From: Phycisphaeraceae bacterium
Lineage (GTDB): Bacteria; Planctomycetota; Phycisphaerae; Phycisphaerales; UBA1924
Reading direction: 5' to 3'
Length of the DNA stretch: 64,000 bases
Assembly: GCA_019636675.1 (NCBI GenBank)
Contig: JAHBXC010000001.1
Coordinates: 1,485,007-1,549,006, forward strand
The notes under the pieces: generated by a model
The model's input: only the letters and a program-made list of their open reading frames with translations
Told to the model about the DNA's origin: nothing
Database searches by the model: none
Translations under genes and position numbers: made by a program
Shown here: positions 1-11,309 of the stretch, piece after piece
Layout of the letters: each line of letters opens with the position of its first letter
Numbering within the stretch: the stretch's first letter is position 1

Positions 1-861
1 GTCGCGCAGCGTGACGCGCGCGTCCTCGGCGCGCAAAGAGGGATCACCCGGCTCGGAAACATCGATCAGATCCACGCGCGCGTACAGCGGGATCTCGCCC
101 GTCTCCGCGATCCACGCGTCGGTGCAGCGACGCGCGACCTCCATCTCGCGCGCGCCCGGCTCGTGCGCGAACACGGCGCCGCCGTGGTCGTCCTGGCAGC
201 GCACATCGTCGCCGGCCGGCACCTTGCGCACCGCATGCGTGAAGATCCGGTCCACGAACATCAGCGAGGTCTCGCCCTTGGTCCGGATGCTCGGGATCAG
301 CGGCTGCACCAGCGCGTCGCCCGTCTCCATCAGCCGCGCGAGGTGATCCTCCGCCTCGTCGATGTCGTTCGCGCCGAACACCCGCAACCCCCACGCGGCG
401 CCCCCGATCGCCGGCTTGATCACCCCACCCCCGGAACCCCCGGAGCCCCCGGGCCCCCCGGAGCCGTCCCACCCCGCCTCGCGCACGACCTGGCGCAGGT
501 CCACGCGCGGCTCGCCCCGGCGCGTGAACAGCGTCGGGATCACCGGCACGCCGCGGGCCTCGAGTTGCTTCAGATACAACTTGTGCGTGTTGCGCCAGAT
601 GGTCTCGGCGCCGTTGAAGAGGCGCGTCTTGGTCGAGACGCGAAGCGCCCACTCGCAGAACGCGTCGCGCCTGCCGCGGTAGTAGTCCCAGGTGTGGCGC
701 ACGACGACGGCGGCGAACGACGCCCACTCGACCGCCGGGTCGTCCCACACCGCGTGGACCGCCTCGACCCCCAGACGCGCGAAGGCGTCGAGCACGAAGC
801 GGTCCTCGGCGCAGCCGAGTTCCTCGCGAGAGCAGGCGACGGCGACGCGTTGATCGTTCAA
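1..861 (-). CDS. ATP-grasp family protein (3' end missing)
   Basis: The reading frame is open from a TTG at 861 to the window edge (287 codons), so the C-terminus is cut off. The order of elements (N-terminal Rossmann-like region with HTWDYY, then VIKPAIGGAAWG, LVQPLIPSI and a late ARVDL segment) fits ATP-grasp carboxylate-amine/thiol ligases of the RimK/glutathione-synthetase-like group. The substrate cannot be told. No ATG gives this frame; the TTG is preceded by GAGG ten bases upstream and overlaps a relic of the upstream carboxylase stop codon (ACTTGAAC). A glycine/serine/proline-only stretch near residues 133-145 interrupts the ATP-grasp fold and is encoded by a 9-base tandem repeat. The family call is fairly sure; the start is probable. 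Confidence 0.7.
   Translation of the reverse strand, partial: MNDQRVAVACSREELGCAEDRFVLDAFARLGVEAVHAVWDDPAVEWASFAAVVVRHTWDYYRGRRDAFCEWALRVSTKTRLFNGAETIWRNTHKLYLKQLEARGVPVIPTLFTRRGEPRVDLRQVVREAGWDGSGGPGGSGGSGGGVIKPAIGGAAWGLRVFGANDIDEAEDHLARLMETGDALVQPLIPSIRTKGETSLMFVDRIFTHAVRKVPAGDDVRCQDDHGGAVFAHEPGAREMEVARRCTDAWIAETGEIPLYARVDLIDVSEPGDPSLRAEDARVTLRD
428..463. repeat. Four tandem 9-base units inside the ATP-grasp gene
   Basis: CCCCCGGAA, CCCCCGGAG, CCCCCGGGC and CCCCCGGAG follow each other at 428, 437, 446 and 455. Nine bases keep the reading frame and encode a flexible Gly-Gly-Ser/Pro linker, so copy-number change would lengthen or shorten the linker without a frameshift. Confidence 0.8.
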
Positions 862-918
862 GTCTGCAAAACCTCTATCCTAACCTCGTGCCTGCGCGGT
901 CAGTTGCTCGTCATCGCC
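857..918 (-). repeat. Degenerate copy of the carboxylase 3' end
   Basis: This 62-base stretch aligns without gaps to 1408-1469, the last codons and stop of the carboxyltransferase gene. I count about 46 of 62 identical bases, with near-perfect ends (GCGATGACGAGCAACTG and TGCAGACTTGAA) and a diverged middle. It has an internal stop codon and is not translated as carboxylase. It supplies the TTG start region of the ATP-grasp gene. Confidence 0.8.
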
Positions 919-939
919 CGGACCGCAGAAGCCCACAAT

Positions 940-1137
940 TCAAGCCGAAGCTCTCACCTCAACCGAACGCGGATTCGTCACACGGCGCGAAGCGTCGAGG
1001 ATCTCCATGGACACGAGGTTGCCTTCGGCGTCATAGTCGAGAATGACGCCGGGCTTGTCCTCGTCGCTTTCGGTGACGGGTCCGTCGCGGAAGACAACGC
1101 GAAGAGTGTCAGTATGTTGGTCGTAAGAGACGATCAT
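940..1137 (-). CDS. DUF2283 domain protein
   Basis: The 65-residue protein matches the DUF2283 pattern throughout: YDQHTDTL near the start, the acidic ESDED segment, then PGVILDYDAEGN and MEILDAS. Its ATG overlaps the stop of the preceding DUF4258 gene (ATGA), so the two are probably co-translated. DUF2283 proteins are often encoded next to DUF4258 proteins, an arrangement resembling toxin-antitoxin pairs. Biochemical function is not established; antitoxin-like partner is an inference from size and pairing only. Confidence 0.85.
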   Translation of the reverse strand: MIVSYDQHTDTLRVVFRDGPVTESDEDKPGVILDYDAEGNLVSMEILDASRRVTNPRSVEVRASA

Positions 1138-1412
1138 GGGCGGTTCCGATACTTCTCGATCTGACTCGTACGGTACGCCGTGACAACGACGGCGGGTTCA
1201 CGGTCAATGTCGACGAACACGCGATAGAGGTATCGGCGTTGCTCGGTCGCGACTTCCAGGACCGCCTGGGCCACCACACGGCCCTCCCGGACATCCAGAA
1301 CCGCTTCCGGGGCGGCGAGAACCGCCTCAACCTGCTCCCGGCCGATCCCTCTCGCGCCCATCTGTTCCAACGCGTGGGACGACAACTCGACCTGATCTTT
1401 CGACCATTTCAA
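1134..1412 (-). CDS. DUF4258 domain protein
   Basis: The 92-residue frame has the DUF4258 signature: an early 'SSHALEQMGARGI' type His-containing helix, then VLDVREGRVV, and a closing strand pair with YLYRVFVDID and VVVTAYRTS before a basic tail. The only start compatible with the domain is the TTG at 1412, overlapping the carboxylase stop as TTGA, which implies translational coupling. It precedes and overlaps the DUF2283 gene. The fold of such proteins is small and RelE/BrnT-like in size; toxin activity is not shown. The pair sits between the carboxylase and the ATP-grasp gene and looks inserted there. Confidence 0.8.
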   Translation of the reverse strand: MKWSKDQVELSSHALEQMGARGIGREQVEAVLAAPEAVLDVREGRVVAQAVLEVATEQRRYLYRVFVDIDREPAVVVTAYRTSQIEKYRNRP

Positions 1413-1469
1413 GTCTGCAGCACTCCCGTCCGGAACTCCCGCTCGCTGGGCCAGTTGCTCGTCATCGCC
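1408..1469 (-). repeat. Intact copy of the 62-base repeat (end of carboxylase gene)
   Basis: This is the source copy of the repeat at 857-918. It encodes the last residues of the carboxyltransferase and its TGA. With its partner it brackets the DUF4258/DUF2283 pair in direct orientation. Confidence 0.8.
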
Positions 1470-3034
1470 AGCGCCGCCGCCAGTTCGTCGCGCGTGTTGT
1501 GGGGCTGGATGACGCGGTCGAGCCAGCCGCGGGCAGCCCCGTGGCGGATGTCCTGCTGCTCGGTGTAGCTCTCGCGCACCGCGTCGAGGATCGCCTTGTG
1601 CGTCGCCTCGTCGATGGTCTCGCCCTTGCGCTCGCGCGATTTCTCCTCGATCGTCGCGAGCACGCCCGTCGCCTGGGCGGCGCCCATCACGGCGCACTTG
1701 CTGCCGGGCCACGCGTAGGTCAGGAAGGGGTCGAACGCGCGCCCGCACATGGCGTAGTTCCCGGCGCCGTAGCTGCCCCCGATGATGAGCGAGATCTTGG
1801 GGACGACGCAGTTGCTCATCGCGTTGACCATCTTGGCGCCGGCGCGGATGATGCCGTGCTGCTCGCTCTCGCGCCCGACCATGAAGCCGGTGGTGTCGTG
1901 CACGAACACGATCGGGATGCGCTTCTGGTTACAGTCCATGATGAAGCGCGCGGTCTTTTCGGCGGAGTCGTGGTAGATCACGCCCCCGATCTGGATGCCC
2001 CCGGCGGCGGGCTTCACGAGTTTCTTCTGGTTGGCGACGATGCCGCAGTTCTGGCCCTTGATGCGCGCGTAGGCGCAGACGAGCGACCCGCCGTAGTCGG
2101 CGCGGTACTCCTCGAACGAGCCGTCGTCGACGAAGGTCTTGAGGATCTCGCGGGTGTCGTACTGGGCGCCGGGCTTGTCGGTGAAGAGGGAATAGACCTC
2201 GTCGGCGGCGCGGGCCGGGGCGGGGGCCGAGGGGTCGATCGCGTCGGCGCGGGGGGTCGCCTTGTTGAACGCGGCGACCAGCGCGCGGATGCGCCGGATG
2301 CACGACTCGTCGTCCTTCTCCTTGAAGTCGACGGTGCCCGAGACGCTGGCGTGCATCGCGGCGCCGCCGAGTTCCTCGTCGGTCACCTGCTGGCCGATGG
2401 CCGCCTTCACGAGCGCGGGGCCGGCGAGGTAGAGGCCCGAGCCCTCGGTCATCAGGATGTTGTCGCAGAGGACTGGCAGGTAGGCGCCGCCCGCGACGCA
2501 GAAGCCCATGATCGCGGCGATCTGCGGCAGGCCGTCGGCCGAGATCACCGCGTTGTTGCGGAAGATGCGCCCGAAGTCGTCGGTGTCGGGGAAGACCTCT
2601 TCCTGCAAAGGCAGGAAGACGCCCGCGCTGTCGACCAGGTAGAGCAGGGGCATGTGGGCCATGTGGGCGATGCGCTGGGCGCGGATGATCTTCTTGCAGG
2701 TCGCCGGGAAGAACGCGCCGGCCTTCACGGTGGCGTCGTTGGCGACGATCATGCACAGGCGCCCCTCGACGGGCCCGACCCCGGTGACGACGCCGGCGCC
2801 CGAGGCGCCGCCGTGCTCCTTGTACATGTTGAAGGCGGCCCAGAGCCCCATCTCGACGAAGCGCTGGGGGTCGTCGACGAGCCGGTCGATGCGCTCGCGG
2901 GCCGTGAGCCGGCCCTTCTCGTGCTGGCGGTCGATCGCCTTGGGGCCACCACCCAGCCGGATCTGACGCTCCTGCTGCTGGTATTCCTCGTTGAGTTCAC
3001 GGAGCCGGTTGATCGCGACGGTGGGGCTGGTCAT
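1409..3034 (-). CDS. Acyl-CoA carboxylase carboxyltransferase (beta) subunit
   Basis: The 541-residue protein is a full-length biotin-dependent carboxyltransferase of the propionyl/methylcrotonyl-CoA carboxylase type. It transfers CO2 from carboxybiotin to an acyl-CoA. Two crotonase-like halves are visible: an N-terminal half with VTGVGPVEG and AGGAYLPV, and a C-terminal half with AAGGIQIGG, FVHDTTGFMVG and GGSYGAGNYAMCG. The GFMVG/GAGNYAM pattern and length are closest to methylcrotonyl-CoA carboxylase beta chains, but substrate choice is not certain. The ATG at 3034 is preferred because a longer frame would read through the GC-rich repeat upstream. No biotin carboxylase subunit is adjacent. 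Confidence 0.88.
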   Translation of the reverse strand: MTSPTVAINRLRELNEEYQQQERQIRLGGGPKAIDRQHEKGRLTARERIDRLVDDPQRFVEMGLWAAFNMYKEHGGASGAGVVTGVGPVEGRLCMIVANDATVKAGAFFPATCKKIIRAQRIAHMAHMPLLYLVDSAGVFLPLQEEVFPDTDDFGRIFRNNAVISADGLPQIAAIMGFCVAGGAYLPVLCDNILMTEGSGLYLAGPALVKAAIGQQVTDEELGGAAMHASVSGTVDFKEKDDESCIRRIRALVAAFNKATPRADAIDPSAPAPARAADEVYSLFTDKPGAQYDTREILKTFVDDGSFEEYRADYGGSLVCAYARIKGQNCGIVANQKKLVKPAAGGIQIGGVIYHDSAEKTARFIMDCNQKRIPIVFVHDTTGFMVGRESEQHGIIRAGAKMVNAMSNCVVPKISLIIGGSYGAGNYAMCGRAFDPFLTYAWPGSKCAVMGAAQATGVLATIEEKSRERKGETIDEATHKAILDAVRESYTEQQDIRHGAARGWLDRVIQPHNTRDELAAALAMTSNWPSEREFRTGVLQT

Positions 3035-3054
3035 AGGGGCGAGTCTAGTGGGGG

Positions 3055-3148
3055 AAGGGAGCGGGGAGCAGGGAGCGGGCAGCAGGAAGAGGCGTGGCCC
3101 CGACCCCACTGCCCTGCTCCCTGCTCCCTATTCCCTGCTGCCTACTCT
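3055..3148. repeat. Inverted cluster of GGGAGCA-type heptamer repeats
   Basis: Positions 3055-3090 carry imperfect GGGAGCG/GGGAGCA units and 3109-3148 carry the complementary TGCTCCC/TATTCCC units, so the two arms could pair in one large hairpin. The element fills the space between the divergent carboxyltransferase and site-2 protease genes, including the place where a ribosome binding site for the latter would lie. A related direct cluster occurs at 12563-12592. Confidence 0.75.
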
Positions 3149-3153
3149 CCCCA

Positions 3154-3873
3154 ATGGGCTCCCGCTTCTACCTGTTCACCATCCTGGGCTTCCCCGTCTA
3201 CGCCGACGCGAGTTGGTTCATCATCGTGCTGCTCATCGTGTGGCGTCTGTCGGCGGGGTACTTCCCCTTCGCGGCGCCCGGGTACGACGACAGCGCGTAC
3301 CTGGTCATGGGCGTGCTCGGCGCGCTGGGGCTGTTCGGCTCGGTCCTCCTCCACGAGGTCGGGCACATGCTCGAGGCGCGGCGTCGTCACATCCCCACCG
3401 GCGCGATCACGCTCCATCTTTTCGGCGGGCTGGCCGAGATGTACGCGGCGCCGCGGAAGCCATCCGAGGAAGCCACCGTCGCCCTCGCCGGCCCGCTCGT
3501 GAGTCTGCTGCTGGGCGCCGGGTTCTATGGGCTCGGCTACGGGCTCGAGGGCGCCGGCGTCACGCCGGGGCTGACGTCGGTCGTGTTCTACCTGGGGTTC
3601 ATCAACCTCGCCCTGCTGGTGTTCAACATGATCCCGGCGTTCCCCCTCGACGGCGGGCGCGTGCTGCGCTCGATCCTGTGGGCGGTCACCGGCAAGATCC
3701 AGTGGGCCACGCGCGTGTCGGCCAATCTGGGCATGGGCTTCGGCGTCGTGCTGATCGGCATGGGCGTGCTGTCCTACATGGGCGCCGGCATCGGCGGCGG
3801 GCTGTGGTGGATCCTGATCGGCGCCTACCTGCTCATGACCGCGAACGCGGTGCGCCGCGGGCACGCGGGGTGA
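3154..3873 (+). CDS. Site-2 protease family (M50) membrane metallopeptidase
   Basis: The 239-residue protein has the zinc motif HEVGH near residue 67 inside a hydrophobic helix and the second M50 motif NMIPAFPLDGGR near residue 160, the latter supplying the third zinc ligand (Asp). About six membrane segments are visible and there is no CBS or PDZ domain. Such proteins cleave substrates within the membrane, often anti-sigma factors; the substrate here is unknown. The ATG at 3154 is the natural start; no Shine-Dalgarno is seen because the upstream bases are repeat. It is convergent with the helicase gene, four bases apart. Confidence 0.88.
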   Translation: MGSRFYLFTILGFPVYADASWFIIVLLIVWRLSAGYFPFAAPGYDDSAYLVMGVLGALGLFGSVLLHEVGHMLEARRRHIPTGAITLHLFGGLAEMYAAPRKPSEEATVALAGPLVSLLLGAGFYGLGYGLEGAGVTPGLTSVVFYLGFINLALLVFNMIPAFPLDGGRVLRSILWAVTGKIQWATRVSANLGMGFGVVLIGMGVLSYMGAGIGGGLWWILIGAYLLMTANAVRRGHAG

Positions 3874-3877
3874 TCGC

Positions 3878-7327
<3,450 letters not shown>

Positions 7328-7386
7328 GGGGGCAGTGTAGGGGAATCCGTCGCAGCATCACCCGCGGCGAAGGCGCCGTAGACAGA

Positions 7387-7420
7387 TCTCGTGGCACGGC
7401 TGCGCCGTACCACGCCACCC
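7387..7420. repeat. 34-base palindromic repeat, copy 1
   Basis: This intergenic stretch is identical, in inverted orientation, to 12611-12644. Its core, CGTGGCACGGC-TGC-GCCGTACCACG with one mismatch pair, can form an 11-base-pair hairpin. It sits between the helicase start and the downstream end of the HAF-repeat gene and is REP-like in size. Confidence 0.8.
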
Positions 7421-7448
7421 CCAGCACCCCGTGCTTCTGCCTGCCGAC

Positions 7449-8651
7449 TTACTTCTGGCAGGTGCTGCCGAAGTTGGTCAGCGTGCCGTTGAGATCGGCG
7501 AAGTTCACCACGCCGTCGTTGTTGACGTCGCCCGCGAGGCCCTGCCCTGTCTGGCCGAACTGGCTGAGGACGGTGTTGAGGTCGGCGAAGTTCACCACGC
7601 CGTCGCCGTTGGTGTCACCGTCGCAGGGCTTGGATGCGTTGAGCCCTCGCACGACGATCGCGACGGTCTGGAGGTCGCCTGCTGTGAGCGCCGTCGCGAC
7701 GAGCGCGTCGCCGTCGGGGGTCACGGCGCGGATCGTGCTGAGAGCCGCGTAGGCGGAGATGTCGGCGCCCTTCATGACGAGGAAGTCGGCGAGGGAGACG
7801 AGCCCGGTGTCGGGCGTCCAGAGGGCGCCGCCGACCTGCGCGGATTCGCCGACGATCATCGTGCCGTCGGCGTTCACGCCGTAGCCGAACGACGAGCCGG
7901 TGAGGTTGTTCACGGTGCCGAGGTTCACGAGCCCGTCGGTCGCGGTCCAGCGGAACATGCGCGGCCCGCCGGGCGACTGGCTGTAGCCGGTGACTGTGGA
8001 TCCGTCGGCGCTGATCGCTTCGGCGCGCGAGAAGTTGGCCCCGGTGAGGACGCCAAGGTTCTCCGGCGTCGCGGGCGAGCCCGTCCATCGCAACGCCCGG
8101 GTGGAGCTGGTGGCGACCGATCCGAAGCCGGCGACCGCCGCGCCGTCGGCGCTGACGGCTCGCGCCTCGGCGAATGTCTGCGAAGGGAAGGTGTTGGGCA
8201 GTTCCTCGATCACGCCGTTCACCCATCGAACCGCGCGAGAGCCGGTACCCCCGACGACGACCGTGCCGTCGGTGTTCACGCCGTAGGCGTTCGCCGGCCC
8301 TCCGGGCATGAGCGACGCCAATTCGACCGCGCCGCCCGGGGCGGTCCAGCGGAAGGCGCGCGAGCCGCTCGTGCCCACGACGACCTGCCCATCGGCGCTC
8401 ATCGCGTTGGCGATCGCGAAGCTCTGGCCCGGGAGGGGCATGACCTCGGTGTACCCCTCGCCCTCGATCCAGACGAACGAGCGCAGACCGGCCTGCACGA
8501 CCGCCCTCGTCGCGTCGGCGCTGAGCGCGTAGCCGTTGGCGAAGGAGGCGCCCGGCGGCACGCCGAGGTTCAGGATCTCGGGCGCGGCGTTGGTCGCGGG
8601 GACAACGGACGCGGCGACAGCGATAAGGACTGCGGCGGTGAGGGTCTTCAT
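7449..8651 (-). CDS. Secreted HAF-repeat protein with C-terminal dockerin-like domain
   Basis: A signal peptide (MKTLTAAVLIAVAASV...ATNA) leads into about eight repeats of roughly 40 residues containing 'ANAMSADGQVVVG...SRAFRWT', which match the bacterial HAF repeat and are likely to build a beta-propeller. The C-terminus has two calcium-binding units (NGDGVVNFADLN and NNDGVVNFADLN), resembling dockerin type I. Such repeat proteins are extracellular and their function is unknown. A closing CQK tail follows. The same C-terminal module is found on four other secreted proteins in the window. The start at 8651 fits the signal peptide. Confidence 0.85.
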   Translation of the reverse strand: MKTLTAAVLIAVAASVVPATNAAPEILNLGVPPGASFANGYALSADATRAVVQAGLRSFVWIEGEGYTEVMPLPGQSFAIANAMSADGQVVVGTSGSRAFRWTAPGGAVELASLMPGGPANAYGVNTDGTVVVGGTGSRAVRWVNGVIEELPNTFPSQTFAEARAVSADGAAVAGFGSVATSSTRALRWTGSPATPENLGVLTGANFSRAEAISADGSTVTGYSQSPGGPRMFRWTATDGLVNLGTVNNLTGSSFGYGVNADGTMIVGESAQVGGALWTPDTGLVSLADFLVMKGADISAYAALSTIRAVTPDGDALVATALTAGDLQTVAIVVRGLNASKPCDGDTNGDGVVNFADLNTVLSQFGQTGQGLAGDVNNDGVVNFADLNGTLTNFGSTCQK

Positions 8652-8738
8652 GGGGTTCTGGTCTCGTCTCTCGGCCTTCGCCCGCGCTGGAACGCGGGAC
8701 CTCCACCACGGATGCGAAACGCCGCCGTGAACGCGCAG

Positions 8739-8767
8739 AAAAACCCCGGGCTGACCTCGGGTTTTTC
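8739..8767 (-). terminator. Rho-independent terminator after dut (possibly bidirectional)
   Basis: AAAAACCC at 8739-8746 pairs with GGGTTTTT at 8759-8766 around a GC-rich loop, giving a hairpin with a T-run on either strand. It lies 34 bases beyond the dUTPase stop codon. Confidence 0.7.
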
Positions 8768-8800
8768 GTGCGCCGGAGCGCGCGCGTCACACTGGGGTGT

Positions 8801-9304
8801 TTACAGGATGCCCGTGGAGCCGAAGCCGCCCTCGCCCCGGAGGCGGACCTCCGGCGGATCGGTCGGGAGTTCCGCGACCTCGACGATCTCGCAGAGCGCG
8901 ACGGGAGCGATGACGAGTTGCGCGATGCGCATCCCGTGCTCGACGGTGAACGGCTCTCTGCCGAGGTTGATGAGCGCGACCTTCAATTCGCCCCGGTAGT
9001 CGGCGTCGATGGTGCCCGGCGCGTTGGGCACGGTGACGCCGTGCTTGGTCGAGAGGCCGGACCGCGGCCTGACCTGGCCCTCGAAGCCGGCCGGGATCGC
9101 GATGGCCCAACCAGTGGGGATGAGGGCGATGTCGCCGGGCTGGAGGGTCACGGGCGCGTCGATGCAGGCCGGCAGGTCGACGCCCGCCGAGAGCGGGGTC
9201 TGGCGGACCGGGAGCGTCGCGCCGTCGTGCAGTCGGCGCATCGCGACGGGCTCCTGCGCGCGCAGGAGCGACGGACGAACAGCGAAATGCGTGGGTTGCG
9301 TCAT
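8801..9304 (-). CDS. dut: dUTP diphosphatase
   Basis: The 167-residue protein carries the trimeric dUTPase motifs in order: SAGVDLPA (motif 1), RPRSGLS (motif 2), NAPGTIDADYRGEL (motif 3, with the catalytic Asp), GMRIAQLVI (motif 4) and the C-terminal RGEGGFGSTG (motif 5). It hydrolyses dUTP to dUMP and pyrophosphate, keeping uracil out of DNA. The first ~25 residues are longer than in E. coli; an internal ATG at residue 22 is an alternative start. A strong terminator follows. Confidence 0.95.
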   Translation of the reverse strand: MTQPTHFAVRPSLLRAQEPVAMRRLHDGATLPVRQTPLSAGVDLPACIDAPVTLQPGDIALIPTGWAIAIPAGFEGQVRPRSGLSTKHGVTVPNAPGTIDADYRGELKVALINLGREPFTVEHGMRIAQLVIAPVALCEIVEVAELPTDPPEVRLRGEGGFGSTGIL

Positions 9305-9333
9305 CGGGGAGCGATGCTAGCGACTTTCCGGGC

Positions 9334-9657
9334 TCAGCGGACTCCAGCGAGCGCCGAGTCGCTGACGGACACCGACTGGCTGCGCGCCAGCCGATCGGCC
9401 GCACGCTCGAGCGACTCGATCAGTCGCTGGGTCGAGAGGATCGCGTTGTCGATCGCGGAGCGGCCCGAGACGCTGGCGAAGGCGTCGGGTCGGCGGAGCC
9501 GGGAGAGGTGTCGCTCGGTCTCGGTCTTCGCTTCGAGGAGCGAATCGAGGAGTCGGCGCGCCTTCTCCAAGGCGCAGGTCGTTTCGGCAAGCAGCCGGGA
9601 GGTTGTCTCGTATTCCATCGCTGCGGGGATCCGCTTGCGGCTGTCGGAACCGGCCAC
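9334..9657 (-). CDS. Hypothetical helical protein
   Basis: The 107-residue frame is rich in Ala, Leu, Arg and Glu in a heptad-like pattern (TTCALEKARRLLDSLLEAKTE; TQRLIESLERAADRL), suggesting a short coiled coil or helical hairpin. There is no signal peptide or known motif. It lies 29 bases upstream of dut on the same strand and may share its transcript. The start at 9657 is a GTG; an ATG at 9618 is an alternative and neither has a clear ribosome binding site. Function is unknown. Confidence 0.5.
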   Translation of the reverse strand: MAGSDSRKRIPAAMEYETTSRLLAETTCALEKARRLLDSLLEAKTETERHLSRLRRPDAFASVSGRSAIDNAILSTQRLIESLERAADRLARSQSVSVSDSALAGVR

Positions 9658-9776
9658 GGGGGCCGGCGCCTGGGCCGCGTCGGGGCGAGAGGGAGGGGGG
9701 CGGGCAGCCGCGCTAGAGGCGCATCGGACTCATCGGGAGCGATGCGACAAAATTTCACCCGCTCTTCATACCAAGG

Positions 9777-11156
9777 TCAAGCCGCGGAGCGGGATTCTTC
9801 GGTGCTTTGGATCGGTCTTTGTTCGGCATCGCCAACGGTCGGGCACAGGCGCCGCACCACGCTCAGCACCCGGTCCCGGCTGGTGTCGTGCCGGATGTCC
9901 TCGAGCTGTTCGATCATCGTGCGCACACGCCTGGCCTCGGCCTCGTCGGGCGGAGACGCCCATGCCTGCACGCCGGCGGCGGGGGTCGGACGCAGCTCCT
10001 CGCTCGCGTGGGCCAGCTCCTCGTGGATCTTTTCGCCCGGCCGGATGCCCGTGAACACGATGGGCATCACCCCGGCCCCGCCCCGGTCGGTGATGTCGCG
10101 CCCCCGCTCGGCGAGCAAAGGCGTGTGCCCGTGCAGGCGCACCAGGCGCTCAGCCAGCTCGACGATGCGCAGGGGCTCGCCCATATCGAGGACGAACACA
10201 TCGGCGCCCGCCGCCTCCTCGAGACTGAGCGTGCCGGCCTGGATGACCAGCGACGCCGCCTCGGGGATGGTCATGAAAAAGCGCGTCATCTCCGGGTGCG
10301 TGACCGTCACCGGCCCGCCCTCGGCGAGTTGCTTCTCCCACACCGGGATCACCGACCCGGCCGACCCGAGCACATTCCCGAAGCGGACGGTGCTGAACCG
10401 CGTGGGCGACGACGCCCCCCGGCGCGCCATCAGGCCGCCCCGCTTCGCGGGCTGATTCAGCGAACGCACGTACAACTCGGCGAAGCGCTTGGTCGCGCCC
10501 ATCACCGAGCTGGGGTTCACCGCCTTGTCGGTCGAGATCATCACGAACCGCTCGGCGTGGCACGCCCGGGAAGCGTCGGCGATCGACGCGGTCCCGAACA
10601 CATTGTTGTTGACGGCGTGGGCCGGGTGGTCCTCCATGATCGGCACGTGCTTGTGTGCCGCGGCGTGGAAGACGGTCTGGGGCCGGATGTCGAGCAGCCA
10701 GGCCATCGTCGCGTCGGCGTCGACGACATCGTGGAGCATCGCGCGGCGCTTCACGCCCGGGAAGCGGTCCCGGATCTCCCGGTCGATCTCGAAGAGCGCG
10801 TTCTCCGACCTCTCTATAAGGATCAGTTCCGACGGGTTCAGCGTCGCGACGCGCCGGGCCAGCTCGCTGCCGATGCTGCCCCCTGCCCCGGTGATCAGCA
10901 CCCGCTTGCCTGTCAGCGCCGCTTCGGCGCGCGCGCGAGCGGCATCGTCGAACGGTCTCGGCTCGCGCCCGATCAGCAACGAAGGGTCGATCGATCCCCC
11001 GGTCGCGCCCCGGCGCTTCGCGCGACGACGCCACGACGCGCCCGTCCCCGAGAGCATGTGCTCGATCCGGTCGAGCGTCGCCCGATCCGCCGCCACGACC
11101 AGCTCCTCCGCCGCCGGCGACGACACCCTCACGCTGTTCTCGGACGCGTTCGTCAT
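9777..11156 (-). CDS. CapD/FlaA1-like nucleotide-sugar 4,6-dehydratase/epimerase
   Basis: The 459-residue protein is an extended SDR: GAGGSIGSEL binds NAD(P), HAAAHKHVPIMEDHP and STDKAVNPSSVMGATKR are the family's hallmark active-site region (the Lys in MGATK taking the place of the SDR YxxxK Tyr/Lys pair), and RFGNVLGS follows. Enzymes of this group make 4-keto-6-deoxy sugars from UDP-GlcNAc for glycans or capsule. Long PglF/CapD members have N-terminal membrane helices; this one lacks them and has only a ~75-residue soluble leader, so it is probably cytosolic. A longer upstream frame is antisense to the neighbouring gene and was rejected. Confidence 0.88.
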   Translation of the reverse strand: MTNASENSVRVSSPAAEELVVAADRATLDRIEHMLSGTGASWRRRAKRRGATGGSIDPSLLIGREPRPFDDAARARAEAALTGKRVLITGAGGSIGSELARRVATLNPSELILIERSENALFEIDREIRDRFPGVKRRAMLHDVVDADATMAWLLDIRPQTVFHAAAHKHVPIMEDHPAHAVNNNVFGTASIADASRACHAERFVMISTDKAVNPSSVMGATKRFAELYVRSLNQPAKRGGLMARRGASSPTRFSTVRFGNVLGSAGSVIPVWEKQLAEGGPVTVTHPEMTRFFMTIPEAASLVIQAGTLSLEEAAGADVFVLDMGEPLRIVELAERLVRLHGHTPLLAERGRDITDRGGAGVMPIVFTGIRPGEKIHEELAHASEELRPTPAAGVQAWASPPDEAEARRVRTMIEQLEDIRHDTSRDRVLSVVRRLCPTVGDAEQRPIQSTEESRSAA

Positions 11157-11309
11157 GGTCACCACTGGATATCGGCCTTTCCGGCCCTCGCGCTGAGGGT
11201 TTCTCGGGGCGCGCCCCCGAGAGCCAACCCGCCCCGGCCCCCGGCCCCCGGCGCCCGACCCAGCGCGATCCGCTACGCTTTCCGCCCACCCACGACCCAG
11301 GAACCTCCC

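Noticed and set aside
1499..3502. 667-residue plus-strand open frame opposite the carboxyltransferase
   Set aside because: It is antisense to a clear enzyme gene and has the Arg/Asp/Gly-biased composition of a GC-rich shadow frame.
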